A stretch of DNA of 64,000 bases. Source: Candidatus Electrothrix communis. Its GTDB lineage: Bacteria; Desulfobacterota; Desulfobulbia; Desulfobulbales; Desulfobulbaceae. A program made the position numbers and the translations under genes. Position 1 is the first letter of the stretch. Each line of letters opens with the position of its first letter. The DNA is taken from the NCBI GenBank assembly GCA_030644725.1, contig CP130629.1:434001-498000 (forward strand), read 5' to 3'. The notes under the pieces were generated by a model. The model made no database searches and was not told the DNA's origin. It saw only the letters and a program-made list of their open reading frames with translations. Below are positions 1 to 8,564 of the stretch, in pieces.

Positions 1-351
1 CTGCCGAGGCATGTTTAGCAGAGCTGGTTTTTTGAGCAAGATAATGTTCAACCCTATGCCTCGGCAGGTTTACTCCTCCTTTTTTTTCCTGCCGAGGCAT
101 GTTTAGCAGAGCTGGTTTTTTGAGCAAGATAATGTTCAACCCTATGCCTCGGCAGGTTTACTCCTCCTTTTTTTTCCTGCCGAGGCATGTTTAGCAGAGC
201 TGGTTTTTTGAGCAAGATAATGTTCAACCCTATGCCTCGGCAGGTTTACTCCTCCTTTTTTTTCCTGCCGAGGCATGTTTAGCAGAACTGCTTTTTTGAG
301 TAACATAAGGTTCAACCTATGCCTCGGTAGGTTTGCTCCTCCTTTTTTTCC
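1..351. repeat. Tandem array of four 88-bp hairpin units
   Basis: Units begin at 1, 89, 177 and 265, an exact 88-bp period. The first three are essentially identical and the fourth has diverged. Each unit opens with CTGCCGAGGCAT and closes its hairpin about 65 bases later with the exact reverse complement ATGCCTCGGCAG. A pyrimidine tract (TTTACTCCTCC plus eight T) separates the units. Read on the minus strand the same tract is an A-run followed by GGAGGAG, which resembles a ribosome-binding site. Because 88 is not a multiple of three, the array does not encode a protein repeat. It lies downstream of priA and is cut by the window edge, so the copy number is unknown. Confidence 0.9.
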
Positions 352-379
352 TACCGGGGTGTTTTTATAGTTGGACAGG

Positions 380-410
380 ACACCCCGTTTCGGGGTGTTT
401 CTTTTTTTGT
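380..410 (+). terminator. Rho-independent terminator closing the repeat array
   Basis: ACACCCCG (380-387) and CGGGGTGT (391-398) form a perfect 8-bp stem with a TTT loop, followed by TTTCTTTTTTT. The T-run lies on the plus-strand side, so it would stop transcription coming from the repeat array rather than from priA on the minus strand. That hints that the array is transcribed rightward. Confidence 0.7.
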
Positions 411-425
411 TCTCCCTCGTCACAA

Positions 426-2930
426 TCACATCATATTCTCCGGATCCACATCGATACCCATCCTCACGCCAGCTCGGCAAACGTGTTTTTTTTCTGTAAG
501 AATCAGATCGCAGAGCCGATGCAGCCTTTCCGGTTCACGGCTTTTGAGCAGTAATTGCCAACGAAAACGTCTTTTTATCATAGATAATGGTGCCGGAACC
601 GGCCCCATAATGTCTACGGCGATTTCTTTGAGACTGCGGAGGAAGTCAGCTGTTTGTCGAGCAGTTATTGCCACATCTTCTTCTTTCTCGCCGCTGAATC
701 TTATATTTATCAGTCTGCCGAAAGGTGGGTAGGAAAGAGCGTCCCGAAATGCTACTTCCTGCTTATACAACTCCTTGTATGCATGGGAGCGGGCAAATTC
801 GATGACATAATGTTGCGGCTGATGGGTTTGAACAATAACCCTGCCCGAATGCTCGCCCCGTCCTGCCCGTCCGGTCACCTGAGCAAGAAGCTGATAGGAA
901 CGCTCTGCCGCCTTGTAATCGGGAATCCCGAGGCCGCTGTCCGCCCATATAATACCCACCAAGGTCATTGCAGGAAAATGAAGGCCTTTGGCAACCATCT
1001 GGGTGCCGATTAGAATATCCACTTCATGGTTGCGCACCTGGTCTAAAATGCGCAGGTATGCTTTGCGATCTCTTGTCGTGTCGCTATCTAGGCGGGTAAC
1101 ACCGGCAGCAGGAAAGAGTCGGCGCACCTCCTGCTCAATCCGTTCCGATCCCACCCCAAGGCCGACAACCGAGCCGGAGCCGCAATCTGGACAGACAATA
1201 TTCGGGGTTGTTGAATAGCCGCAGTAATGACAGAGCAAGCGATTATCACCCTGATGATGGGTCAGAGATACCTTGCAGTGGCGACACTGGATAATGTGCC
1301 CGCAGTCTTGGCAGAGCATGAAAGCTGCATAACCTCGGCGATTGACAAAGAGCAAACTCTGTTGCCGGTTCTCTAGGTTTTTCTGTAAGGCATTGAACAG
1401 CTGATGAGAAAAAAAGGCGTTTTTTCGATCCTGCTGTTTTTCTCGAAGATCGACAACAATGACCTCGGGCATGATTTGATCATGTATCCGCCTGGTCATG
1501 GTGAGAAGGCGATACTTCTCCTGTTCAGCATGATAAAAACTGTTTACAGAGGGGGTTGCCGAGGCAAGGAGAACCGGGCAGTCGGCAAACTTTGCTCGTA
1601 AAACCGCCATGTCCCGTCCGTTATAGCGAAGCCCGTCGTCCTGCTTATAAGCGGGTTCATGTTCTTCATCAACAATGATCAAGCCGGGCTTGGCAAGCGG
1701 GGCAAAGACCGCAGAACGGGCACCGATAACAATACGGACTTTTTCTTGAAGGACGCGCTGCCATTGGTCGAATCGTTCGCCGCTTGAGATACCGCTGTGC
1801 AGGATGGCCAGGGTGTCACCGAAGCGAGAATAGAAATGCCCTTCTAGTTGGGAGGACAGGGCTATCTCCGGCACCAAGATCAGGACGGTTTTTTCGCAGG
1901 CCAGGCAATGTTCCGTAGCCCGCAGGTAGACCTCGGTTTTTCCGCACCCGGTCACGCCGTGTAGGAGAAAGGGTTGGAAACCGCCGGTATCAAGTGCGAC
2001 CTTTATTTGGCCGATGACCTGGTCCTGTTCTGTGGTCAGGGTGTCCGGTTTTGGAAAAAAAGGCGGAACCTTACCAAAGGGATCTCGATACACCCGCTGT
2101 TCTTCAAGGGTCACTAAGCCTGTTTCTGCAAGGCTGTGCAGGGCCTTGCCCGCTCCAGAATACTGTCGGGTCAGCTCGGCACGAGGCAGAAGAGGATGTC
2201 CCTTGCAAAGACGGAAAAACAGGTCTAAGGTTTTGTGCTCAGATTTTTTCAGTCCCTCCTGGGTGACAGCCGGGGTAACAGCAGTTTCCTCCTGATTCTC
2301 ATTTTTTTCTGTCTGGTAACGGTCAAGGCTTTCCTGAAGCGCAGTATGTAGTCTAACAACAGTTTCGGTTTTTTCCTTGACCTTAGAGCCGACGATTACC
2401 TCGTTGATATCTATCCACCCTTCAGTCTCCCATGTCCGCAACAGGCCCTGCGTGGTTGATTTTCCCCGAATGGTTTTTACTGTTCCTGGTAGCAGCTTCC
2501 CCTTATCTAACAACCGGTCCATCCAGGCAGCCCGATTTTTTAAGGTATGCAGAGCTGCTGGCAGTTGCTGGAGACCAGCTTCGGTCAGAGTAATTTCATG
2601 GCCGGAACCGGCTCGGAGACCCGATGGTAGGGCGGTTTGAATGACCTCGCCCAATGGATAATGATAATAGTCTGCAATCCAGCGAAAGAAAGGTATAAGT
2701 TGCTCTGGAAAAAGGGGGGTAAGGTCAAGTCGTTCAATGATGGGCTTGATCTGATAAGGGAGATCAGGGGGAGAGCTTGAAGAGGACAGGATATAACCGG
2801 TTATAGAGCGATTTCGTAGGGGAATTAGCACCCGAATGCCCAAGGGTAAAGGGTCGGGGAGGTCGATGGGTTGAGCGTAGGTCAGGGTGCCGAAAAGAGG
2901 GGCCGCGACAGCAACTTCATAGACGATCAT
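426..2930 (-). CDS. priA: Primosomal protein N' (replication restart helicase PriA)
   Basis: This superfamily 2 DNA helicase reloads the replisome at stalled forks. The 834-residue product has the PriA order: an N-terminal 3'-end-binding domain, Walker A GVTGCGKT (about residues 325-332), a DEEH Walker B box (about 421-424), and a zinc-binding cysteine cluster (about 540-583) with repeated CxxC pairs, set before the C-terminal helicase lobe. The length is slightly above the usual 730-ish residues, from an insert around 200-240. It lies 26 bases after galU on the same strand, probably in one transcript. The hairpin array follows its stop. Confidence 0.96.
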   Translation of the reverse strand: MIVYEVAVAAPLFGTLTYAQPIDLPDPLPLGIRVLIPLRNRSITGYILSSSSSPPDLPYQIKPIIERLDLTPLFPEQLIPFFRWIADYYHYPLGEVIQTALPSGLRAGSGHEITLTEAGLQQLPAALHTLKNRAAWMDRLLDKGKLLPGTVKTIRGKSTTQGLLRTWETEGWIDINEVIVGSKVKEKTETVVRLHTALQESLDRYQTEKNENQEETAVTPAVTQEGLKKSEHKTLDLFFRLCKGHPLLPRAELTRQYSGAGKALHSLAETGLVTLEEQRVYRDPFGKVPPFFPKPDTLTTEQDQVIGQIKVALDTGGFQPFLLHGVTGCGKTEVYLRATEHCLACEKTVLILVPEIALSSQLEGHFYSRFGDTLAILHSGISSGERFDQWQRVLQEKVRIVIGARSAVFAPLAKPGLIIVDEEHEPAYKQDDGLRYNGRDMAVLRAKFADCPVLLASATPSVNSFYHAEQEKYRLLTMTRRIHDQIMPEVIVVDLREKQQDRKNAFFSHQLFNALQKNLENRQQSLLFVNRRGYAAFMLCQDCGHIIQCRHCKVSLTHHQGDNRLLCHYCGYSTTPNIVCPDCGSGSVVGLGVGSERIEQEVRRLFPAAGVTRLDSDTTRDRKAYLRILDQVRNHEVDILIGTQMVAKGLHFPAMTLVGIIWADSGLGIPDYKAAERSYQLLAQVTGRAGRGEHSGRVIVQTHQPQHYVIEFARSHAYKELYKQEVAFRDALSYPPFGRLINIRFSGEKEEDVAITARQTADFLRSLKEIAVDIMGPVPAPLSMIKRRFRWQLLLKSREPERLHRLCDLILTEKKHVCRAGVRMGIDVDPENMM

Positions 2931-2956
2931 AGTGGCTGTCGCGTGACTATCTGAAA

Positions 2957-3844
2957 TTATTGAGGACAGTTTTTGCGATCGCAGACAGATTGAAGATGAT
3001 TCCGAAGCGGTTCGCCAAGGGTGGGGTGATCCATGGCGATATCGATAATCGCCTTGAGATAGCCCAGTTTGTCCCCGGCATCATACCGTTTTCCTTCAAA
3101 CTCATAGGCATACATGCCGCGCTGGTCAGCAAGGGACTGAAGGGCGTCAGTCAGCTGGATCTCGCCGCCATGTCCCGGAGTTGTTTTGCCGAGGGCTTCA
3201 AATATTTCCGGCATCAAGAGATAACGTCCGATGATGGCCATGTCTGAATCGGAGGTACCCGGAGCTGGTTTTTCCACCATCTGTTCCACTTTGAAGGTGC
3301 GCTCTAGATCAGTTTTCTCCCCTTCAACAATACCGTATTGACAGGTCTGCTCCATGGGGACACGCTGGATCGCAACGATAGATTCATTGACCTTCTCATA
3401 GAGATCAATCATTTGTCGGCAACATGGGGTTTGACTGCGAACAAGGTCATCTCCCAGTAGCACCAGAAACGGTTCATCCCCCACCACATTGCGAGCCATC
3501 CAGATGGCATGCCCCAAACCGAGCGGTTCTTTCTGGCGCACTGAAACAATATCAATGAGAGAGGAGGTTAAAGACAGCTCTTCCCGTAACGCATGCTTGT
3601 TTTTGTCTTTCAGGATGGTATCAAGCTCATAGTTATAGTCAAAATGATTTTCAATCGCCGATTTTCCTGCCGAGGTGATGAGGATGACCTCTTCTATTCC
3701 AGAAGCCACCACCTCTTCGACAATGTACTGGATCGTCGGACGATCAACTATGGTGAGCATCTCTTTAGGGATGGCCTTGGTTGCTGGCAGAAATCTGGTG
3801 CCGAGCCCGGCAACAGGAATAACGGCTTTACGAATTTTCTTCAT
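2957..3844 (-). CDS. galU: UTP--glucose-1-phosphate uridylyltransferase
   Basis: The product makes UDP-glucose from UTP and glucose-1-phosphate for envelope polysaccharide synthesis. It has the nucleotidyltransferase signature VAGLGTRFLPATKAIPKEML near the N-terminus and the GalU sugar-binding segment GHGGEIQLTDAL. The frame is open further upstream to 3925. I chose the ATG at 3844 because AGGAG sits a few bases before it and the product then begins MKKIRKAVIPVAG as in the family, at 295 residues. priA follows on the same strand. Confidence 0.95.
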   Translation of the reverse strand: MKKIRKAVIPVAGLGTRFLPATKAIPKEMLTIVDRPTIQYIVEEVVASGIEEVILITSAGKSAIENHFDYNYELDTILKDKNKHALREELSLTSSLIDIVSVRQKEPLGLGHAIWMARNVVGDEPFLVLLGDDLVRSQTPCCRQMIDLYEKVNESIVAIQRVPMEQTCQYGIVEGEKTDLERTFKVEQMVEKPAPGTSDSDMAIIGRYLLMPEIFEALGKTTPGHGGEIQLTDALQSLADQRGMYAYEFEGKRYDAGDKLGYLKAIIDIAMDHPTLGEPLRNHLQSVCDRKNCPQ

Positions 3845-4472
3845 GTTTCTCCTATGAGTTGACAGGGGAGCGAGCCCTTCCTTCCTACTGAATAACGGGA
3901 AGGAGTGGTGCATTTTTTCGTTCATGACGCATTATCTGTGCAGAACAACACAACCCGCGATTATACCTGACCGTCTTACTTGCCGATGATCCGCCGTGAG
4001 GTTGAGAGCGTACAATAAATTTAACAATTAACTGTAATATTCTTGTGAAGTTTTTTCAAGGCGAAAGAGGGATGAGAAGAATACCTGTTCTTCAAAAAGA
4101 AGGTGATGTATTCATTTATTAAAATAAAAGATTGAAATCGAGCTGAATGCCGGGGTGTTTTCCTGGTGAAGTTCTCGCTCTGTTCTTCATCTCCTGATAA
4201 AACAAGAAGGAATATTTGTTGAAAAGTTGTAAGTACAGTTTTTTACTCAGCCGTTCCTGGGGAAAGCGTACAATTGAGAGATGATTTGAGAGATGATTTT
4301 TTTTCATATGCTGGTATGATGACGGAGGAATACTGCGAATATTTTTGGGGGTGTCCCTGTTGTTTGTTGTAGAGTGGAGAAAGTTCGAAAAAACAATTCA
4401 GTTCGATGCTTCCCCCTCCCTGAGGGTGGATGGTTTATTGTTCTTTATATACAAGAAAAACGAGGAAAAACC
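3845..4472. other. Divergent intergenic region between galU and proC
   Basis: This 628-base AT-rich stretch separates galU (minus) and proC (plus), so it should carry promoters for both. A 12-base direct repeat GAGAGATGATTT occurs twice near 4275-4300, and TATGAT at about 4315 could be a -10 box for proC. A 62-codon minus-strand frame at 4119-4307 shows no recognisable domain. I see no RNA gene. Confidence 0.4.
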
Positions 4473-5285
4473 ATGAAAGAAACATTATCTGTAGGCATGA
4501 TCGGTGGTGGCCAAATGGGAGAAGCCCTGATTCGCGGTATGATAGAATCTGGGTTGACAAAGGCGGAAAATATTACCGTTGCCGAGCCCATGGTCCGGCG
4601 GCGTGAGTACCTGGGAAGTACCTATCAGGTCAAGGCCGTGGAAACAGCAGCCGAGGTTGCTGAGAAAAGTCGTGTCATTATTTTGGCGGTAAAACCGCAA
4701 ATCATGGAACCGGTTCTCCGCCAGTGCTGCGCCCATCTCACGGACGACCACTTGCTTATTTCCATAGCTGCCGGTATCCCTCTTTCTTTTATCGAGCAGG
4801 TGGCTGGTGACAAAAGGCGTATTGTCAGGGTAATGCCGAATACTCCGGCCTTAGTGTTGGCTGGTGCTTCTGCTATGAGCGGCAATGAGAATATTCGGCA
4901 GGAGGATATGGAGATTGCCCAGCAGATTTTTGCCTCTGTGGGCACCTGTATCGAAGTGCCGGAGAACCTTCTTGACGCAGTCACCGGGCTGAGCGGCTCC
5001 GGGCCGGGCTATGTGTTTACTTTTCTTGAGGCTCTGATTGACGGCGGAGTGCTGGCCGGACTTCCGCGTCCAATAGCTGAGCAGTTGGCAACCCAGACCC
5101 TGTACGGCTCTGCCAAGCTGGCCATGGAAACCCGGGAGCCCGCAGCGGTCCTCAAGGGTAAGGTTACCTCGCCTGGTGGAACAACCATTACCGGGATTCA
5201 GGTTCTGGAAGAAGGCTGCATGCGAGGTACTGTTATGACCGCTGTGGAAGCGGCAACAGAGCGTTCCAGAGCCTTGGGACAATAA
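4473..5285 (+). CDS. proC: Pyrroline-5-carboxylate reductase
   Basis: ProC catalyses the last step of proline synthesis, NAD(P)H-dependent reduction of pyrroline-5-carboxylate. The 270-residue product starts with the Rossmann motif GMIGGGQMGEALIRGM and contains VRVMPNTPALV and the C-terminal family signature VTSPGGTTITGIQVLEE. The frame is open upstream to 4374, but the ATG at 4473 is preceded by GAGGAAAAACC and gives the normal family length. nadK follows after 27 bases. Confidence 0.96.
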   Translation: MKETLSVGMIGGGQMGEALIRGMIESGLTKAENITVAEPMVRRREYLGSTYQVKAVETAAEVAEKSRVIILAVKPQIMEPVLRQCCAHLTDDHLLISIAAGIPLSFIEQVAGDKRRIVRVMPNTPALVLAGASAMSGNENIRQEDMEIAQQIFASVGTCIEVPENLLDAVTGLSGSGPGYVFTFLEALIDGGVLAGLPRPIAEQLATQTLYGSAKLAMETREPAAVLKGKVTSPGGTTITGIQVLEEGCMRGTVMTAVEAATERSRALGQ

Positions 5286-5312
5286 TTTCTGTGTGCGACG
5301 GATAAACATAAT

Positions 5313-6173
5313 ATGCATATTCGCTATGCCGGGATTATCACCCGCAAGGATTCGCCTGAAGTCCTCCAGGTGGGCCGGGAGCTGGTTGGCTGGTACCAAA
5401 AGCACTCGATAAAAGCAGAACTGGATCGGATTGATCCGGAAATGGACATGCTGACCATCCTGGGCGGCGATGGTACCCTGTTGCATGTGGCGGATCAGGC
5501 TGCGCGGCATGGTATCCCGGTGGTCGGCATCAACCTCGGTAATCTTGGTTTTTTGACCGAGGTAGCTGCTGAGGAGATGTATCAGGCCCTTGAAGAGATC
5601 CTCAACAGCGGAGTCACCATTGAGGAGCGGATGATGCTCCGGGCCGAGCTGCTGGATGAAAACGGCGAGTCTGCCGGGCCGCCTATGTTTGCCCTCAATG
5701 AGGTGGTGATTGTCAAGAGCAGCACCGAGCCGATGATGCGGCTCGGCTGTTGGGCGGATCGGGAATACATCACCACCTATAAGGCGGACGGCCTGATTAT
5801 TTCCACCCCCACAGGCTCTACCGCCTATAATCTCTCCGCAGGCGGCCCCATCGCCCATCCTGAACTCCGCACTATCCTTGTAACCCCGATTTGTCCTTTT
5901 ATGCTGGAATCCCGGCCTGTTCTTCTTTCTCCTCGAACTCGGGTGACAGCTCAGCTGGCCCCGCCCTCAACCAATGTCAAAATCATGGTGGACGGTCGCC
6001 TGGGTTGGACCATGCGGGCCAATGATTTTCTTTCTATTGAAGCAGCAGCCAAACCGCTGCTCCTGATTAGTTCCCCCCATAAGGGGTATTTCGATATCCT
6101 CCGTAATAAGTTGAACTGGGGCGGGCGTGATCCTGGCTATCCCTTGCCCGAGGTTATGCAGCAGGTACTCTAG
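5313..6173 (+). CDS. nadK: NAD kinase
   Basis: NadK phosphorylates NAD to NADP. The 286-residue product carries the catalytic GGDGTLL motif, the NLGNLGFLTEV block, ALNEVVI, and the substrate-binding segment DGLIISTPTGSTAYNLSAGG. The start at 5313 matches family length, although its ribosome-binding site is weak. It is probably cotranscribed with proC. Just after the stop is an imperfect GGGCGAAC...GTTCCGCCC hairpin without a T-run. Confidence 0.95.
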   Translation: MHIRYAGIITRKDSPEVLQVGRELVGWYQKHSIKAELDRIDPEMDMLTILGGDGTLLHVADQAARHGIPVVGINLGNLGFLTEVAAEEMYQALEEILNSGVTIEERMMLRAELLDENGESAGPPMFALNEVVIVKSSTEPMMRLGCWADREYITTYKADGLIISTPTGSTAYNLSAGGPIAHPELRTILVTPICPFMLESRPVLLSPRTRVTAQLAPPSTNVKIMVDGRLGWTMRANDFLSIEAAAKPLLLISSPHKGYFDILRNKLNWGGRDPGYPLPEVMQQVL

Positions 6174-6268
6174 GGGCGAACCTCTATGTTCCGCCCTGTT
6201 GTTCCGGGCAGACACGCTGTTCTGCTCTCGCAGCCCAGCCGCTTTCCTCAAAGAAACAATAAGAGACG

Positions 6269-6607
6269 ATGAAAACACAAAAAAGAACATTTAGCGCAAT
6301 ACAAGCCCTGTTGATGTTGTGCCTGCTATTGTCAGCAGCAACCGCCTCAGCGGAGCGCAGTAAGGTCGCCTTTCAGCATGTGCGCGATAAAACCCTGAAG
6401 ACCGACTGCGTGGAGATCAAGGGTAAGCACGATGTCGTGCCGCATTACACCTGTTATGATGATGAAGGCCTTGCCCAGCCCATCACGCCCGATACGGAGT
6501 GGCGGCTGGTGGAAGCGGAAAAAGTCTGCTTTATCCACAGGGTCCGCGACACCATCCGGGTTTGTATGGAAATTACTCCGCTGATGGAAAACGGGTCGTC
6601 CTGCTAG
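6269..6607 (+). pseudogene. 5' part of a secreted two-repeat protein, split by IS66
   Basis: The frame encodes a signal peptide (MKTQKRTFSAIQALLMLCLL... ending near ATASA) and a small secreted protein with several cysteines. It stops at a TAG created at the IS66 junction (6605-6607). Removing the IS and one copy of the target duplication joins this frame exactly to 8390-8564 and gives a single 170-residue protein. That protein has two similar units, YTCYDDEGLAQP...W.LVEAEKVC here and YTCKIGDEAPKS...W.KLSADDKRC in the 3' part. The function is unknown. A truncated 112-residue product with an intact signal peptide may still be made. Confidence 0.85.
6598..6606. repeat. Target-site duplication, left copy
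   Basis: GTCCTGCTA abuts the left IS end and recurs at 8381-8389 directly after the right end. IS66 elements usually make 8-bp duplications, so the ninth matching base may be chance. The perfect duplication means insertion was recent and not followed by rearrangement. Confidence 0.9.
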
Positions 6608-8380
6608 TATCCTCTCCAAAAACCAGGGTAACAGGAATATTTTCAGGCGGGGTCGGAAGCAGTATGCTGAGATTGAGATGAAATGATGGATGCCAAGGAG
6701 GGCATTTCGTACTTTTTGCTGATACGGTCATGGATGTATTCAAACACATTGACCGACATTTTTTTTGCAGTTTCGACCACAGTCATCATGGTGTCTTTTG
6801 CTTGAGTCCCTTTTTCGTTTTTCGTCTGGAAACTGACATCCCGTTTTCGTGCCTGAACTCTGGCACCAAGTTCCGCAGAATTATTATGCAAAGGAATGTG
6901 CGGATATTGCAGGACAAGCAGAAGATTATCCTTCTTGGCCCATGTTTTCCGTAAACGGTCATCTAGCTGATCATAGCCTGTTGTTTGCAGGAATAAGGTG
7001 TCGAACTGCTCGGAAAGACGTTCAGCTTCAGCCTTGGAGGGAGCCTCTTTATAGCTCCGCAGGCAATGGTAATAATCCCAAAAGTCACTGAGCACTTTTG
7101 CCAGTTTCTCGCGATTATTTTCCATGAACGGCTGCAGTTTCTTGTAATGCCTGCCTTCGTGGACCCAGCATAGACCAAGATGTTCGGTGATCCCCTTAAA
7201 CTGAGGGGCATCATCACAGATAAGGATCGGAAACGGGCGGCCCTGATGACGAAACGCTGTCACAGCACAGGCTTCCAAAATGCGTTGACGATTCGTTTTC
7301 TGTTTGCCAGGGTCAGGAAACAGCCTACTCAACAAAGCATCCATTTCAGAACGCTCCATTATGCGTTCACTTAAAAATGGTGTCAGACGTTGCCGCTGTT
7401 TTTCAGACAGGTTAAAGTCACTTAACAGTTCAATGGTTTGCGAGTTTAGCTGGAAGGTCAATTCGCCTTCACTGAATATTTCCAGCAGAGTCAGGCGATT
7501 CTTCTTCGCTCTGGTAAAATATGCTGTATAATAGGGGCTGCAGAGTACATGGTTGTAGAAATTGGCGCCATTGACACGAGCACTGGTATCATCAGCATTC
7601 TGATAATTCGTTGCTTGAAGACCAGCCGAGACAATTTCAGATTTTTCGTCGTGAAAACAGGTAACATCGTCTGTTATTATGCGAGAAATTGTTGCTGGTG
7701 AGATTTCAACACCGACTGTCTGCAACAAGCTATGGATTTTAGGCTGACTCATGTTGGAGTCATTATATAAGCAGAGGACCAATGTCCTGATGCCGGGGCC
7801 GAAACCACCTTGATATTCAATGGGTAATGCGCCGATGATTCGTCGGTTTTCTGATGCTGAATAATAGACTTCCCGCTTAAAGGCGGTGTTTTTCACCTCT
7901 ATAATAATATCCTGAACAACAACGGTATCGTGTCCTTTTGGTACAGCATCAGCGGGTAATTTTTCCTTATCCACTGGGCAGCTTTTTTTCTCATGGATAA
8001 CAAGATTGCGTTTTTTCCGTTTGGGTTGCTTTGTTGTTTTTTTCTTTTTACGGTCCGACTCCGATGAAATATCACCAGATTGTGTTTTGGGTCGAATTAT
8101 CGGACACCCCTGCTCTCCTTTGAGACGGTTGTTCTCGTCTTTGAGCAATTTGACAGTTTCCTTGAGTTCTTGGTTCTCCTGGGCTAACTGCTCAACGATG
8201 TTTATCAACAGCATGATTTTATCCTGCACCCCATTGTCGGGCAGTGAGTCAAAATCAATATGAAGCTGTTGTAAGGTTTTCAGACTATCTGCATTCATGA
8301 GGCATATATTCTTATAAATTGAGCCATATTGCAAGCTTTGAAAAATTTTATTTAGCTACCCTGGATTTTGGAGAGGATAC
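6607..8380 (-). mobile_element. Complete IS66-family insertion sequence (1774 bp)
   Basis: The 24-bp terminal inverted repeats at 6607-6630 and 8357-8380 both begin GTATCCTCTCCAAAA and differ at one position. They are flanked by the direct repeat GTCCTGCTA. The element carries only one gene, the large transposase. The small tnpA and tnpB genes of classical IS66 are absent, as in the single-gene (ISBst12-like) subgroup. The insertion split a secreted-protein gene. All parts look intact, so it could be active. Confidence 0.93.
6643..8298 (-). CDS. IS66-family transposase (TnpC)
   Basis: This transposase of about 551 residues has an N-terminal leucine-rich coiled coil (LAQENQELKETVKLLKDENN), a basic linker, a zinc-finger-like segment (CPVDKEKL), and the DDE catalytic core. 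The acidic residues are visible in ADDTSARVNG, ICDDAPQFKG and NNSAELGARVQARKR. The frame extends upstream to an ATG at 8334. I prefer the ATG at 8298 because it starts just before the coiled coil, but neither has a clear ribosome-binding site. No frameshift or stop breaks the gene. Confidence 0.92.
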   Translation of the reverse strand: MNADSLKTLQQLHIDFDSLPDNGVQDKIMLLINIVEQLAQENQELKETVKLLKDENNRLKGEQGCPIIRPKTQSGDISSESDRKKKKTTKQPKRKKRNLVIHEKKSCPVDKEKLPADAVPKGHDTVVVQDIIIEVKNTAFKREVYYSASENRRIIGALPIEYQGGFGPGIRTLVLCLYNDSNMSQPKIHSLLQTVGVEISPATISRIITDDVTCFHDEKSEIVSAGLQATNYQNADDTSARVNGANFYNHVLCSPYYTAYFTRAKKNRLTLLEIFSEGELTFQLNSQTIELLSDFNLSEKQRQRLTPFLSERIMERSEMDALLSRLFPDPGKQKTNRQRILEACAVTAFRHQGRPFPILICDDAPQFKGITEHLGLCWVHEGRHYKKLQPFMENNREKLAKVLSDFWDYYHCLRSYKEAPSKAEAERLSEQFDTLFLQTTGYDQLDDRLRKTWAKKDNLLLVLQYPHIPLHNNSAELGARVQARKRDVSFQTKNEKGTQAKDTMMTVVETAKKMSVNVFEYIHDRISKKYEMPSLASIISSQSQHTASDPA

Positions 8381-8564
8381 GTCCTGCTATACCTGCAAGA
8401 TTGGTGATGAAGCGCCCAAGTCCTTTGACCCAACTGCGAAATGGGAGAAGCTTTCCGCTGATGACAAGCGTTGCGCCCCGCGCCTGCAATCCTTTGAAGT
8501 GTCCAGGACTATGGTGATTCAAGGTTTGCCTGATTGGGGAGGGAATGATGCAAAACAAGAATAA
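8381..8564 (+). pseudogene. 3' part of the split secreted protein
   Basis: After the right-hand target copy (8381-8389) the frame reads YTCKIGDEAPKSFDPTAKW...CAPRLQSFEVSRTMVIQGLPDW to a TAA at 8562-8564, in phase with the 5' part once the IS is removed. It holds the second of two YTC...W...C units and overlaps the start of the next gene. It has no signal peptide or start of its own; a frame beginning inside the IS at 8319 is fortuitous. Confidence 0.83.

Noticed and set aside
1-351. CRISPR array
   Set aside because: The 88-bp units are contiguous with no variable spacers, and each unit contains its own long hairpin.
4119-4307. 62-codon minus-strand ORF in the galU-proC gap
   Set aside because: No ribosome-binding site or recognisable sequence; the region is AT-rich regulatory DNA.
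4851-5858. 335-codon minus-strand frame opposite proC and nadK
   Set aside because: It is antisense to two well-recognised genes and has no recognisable domain.
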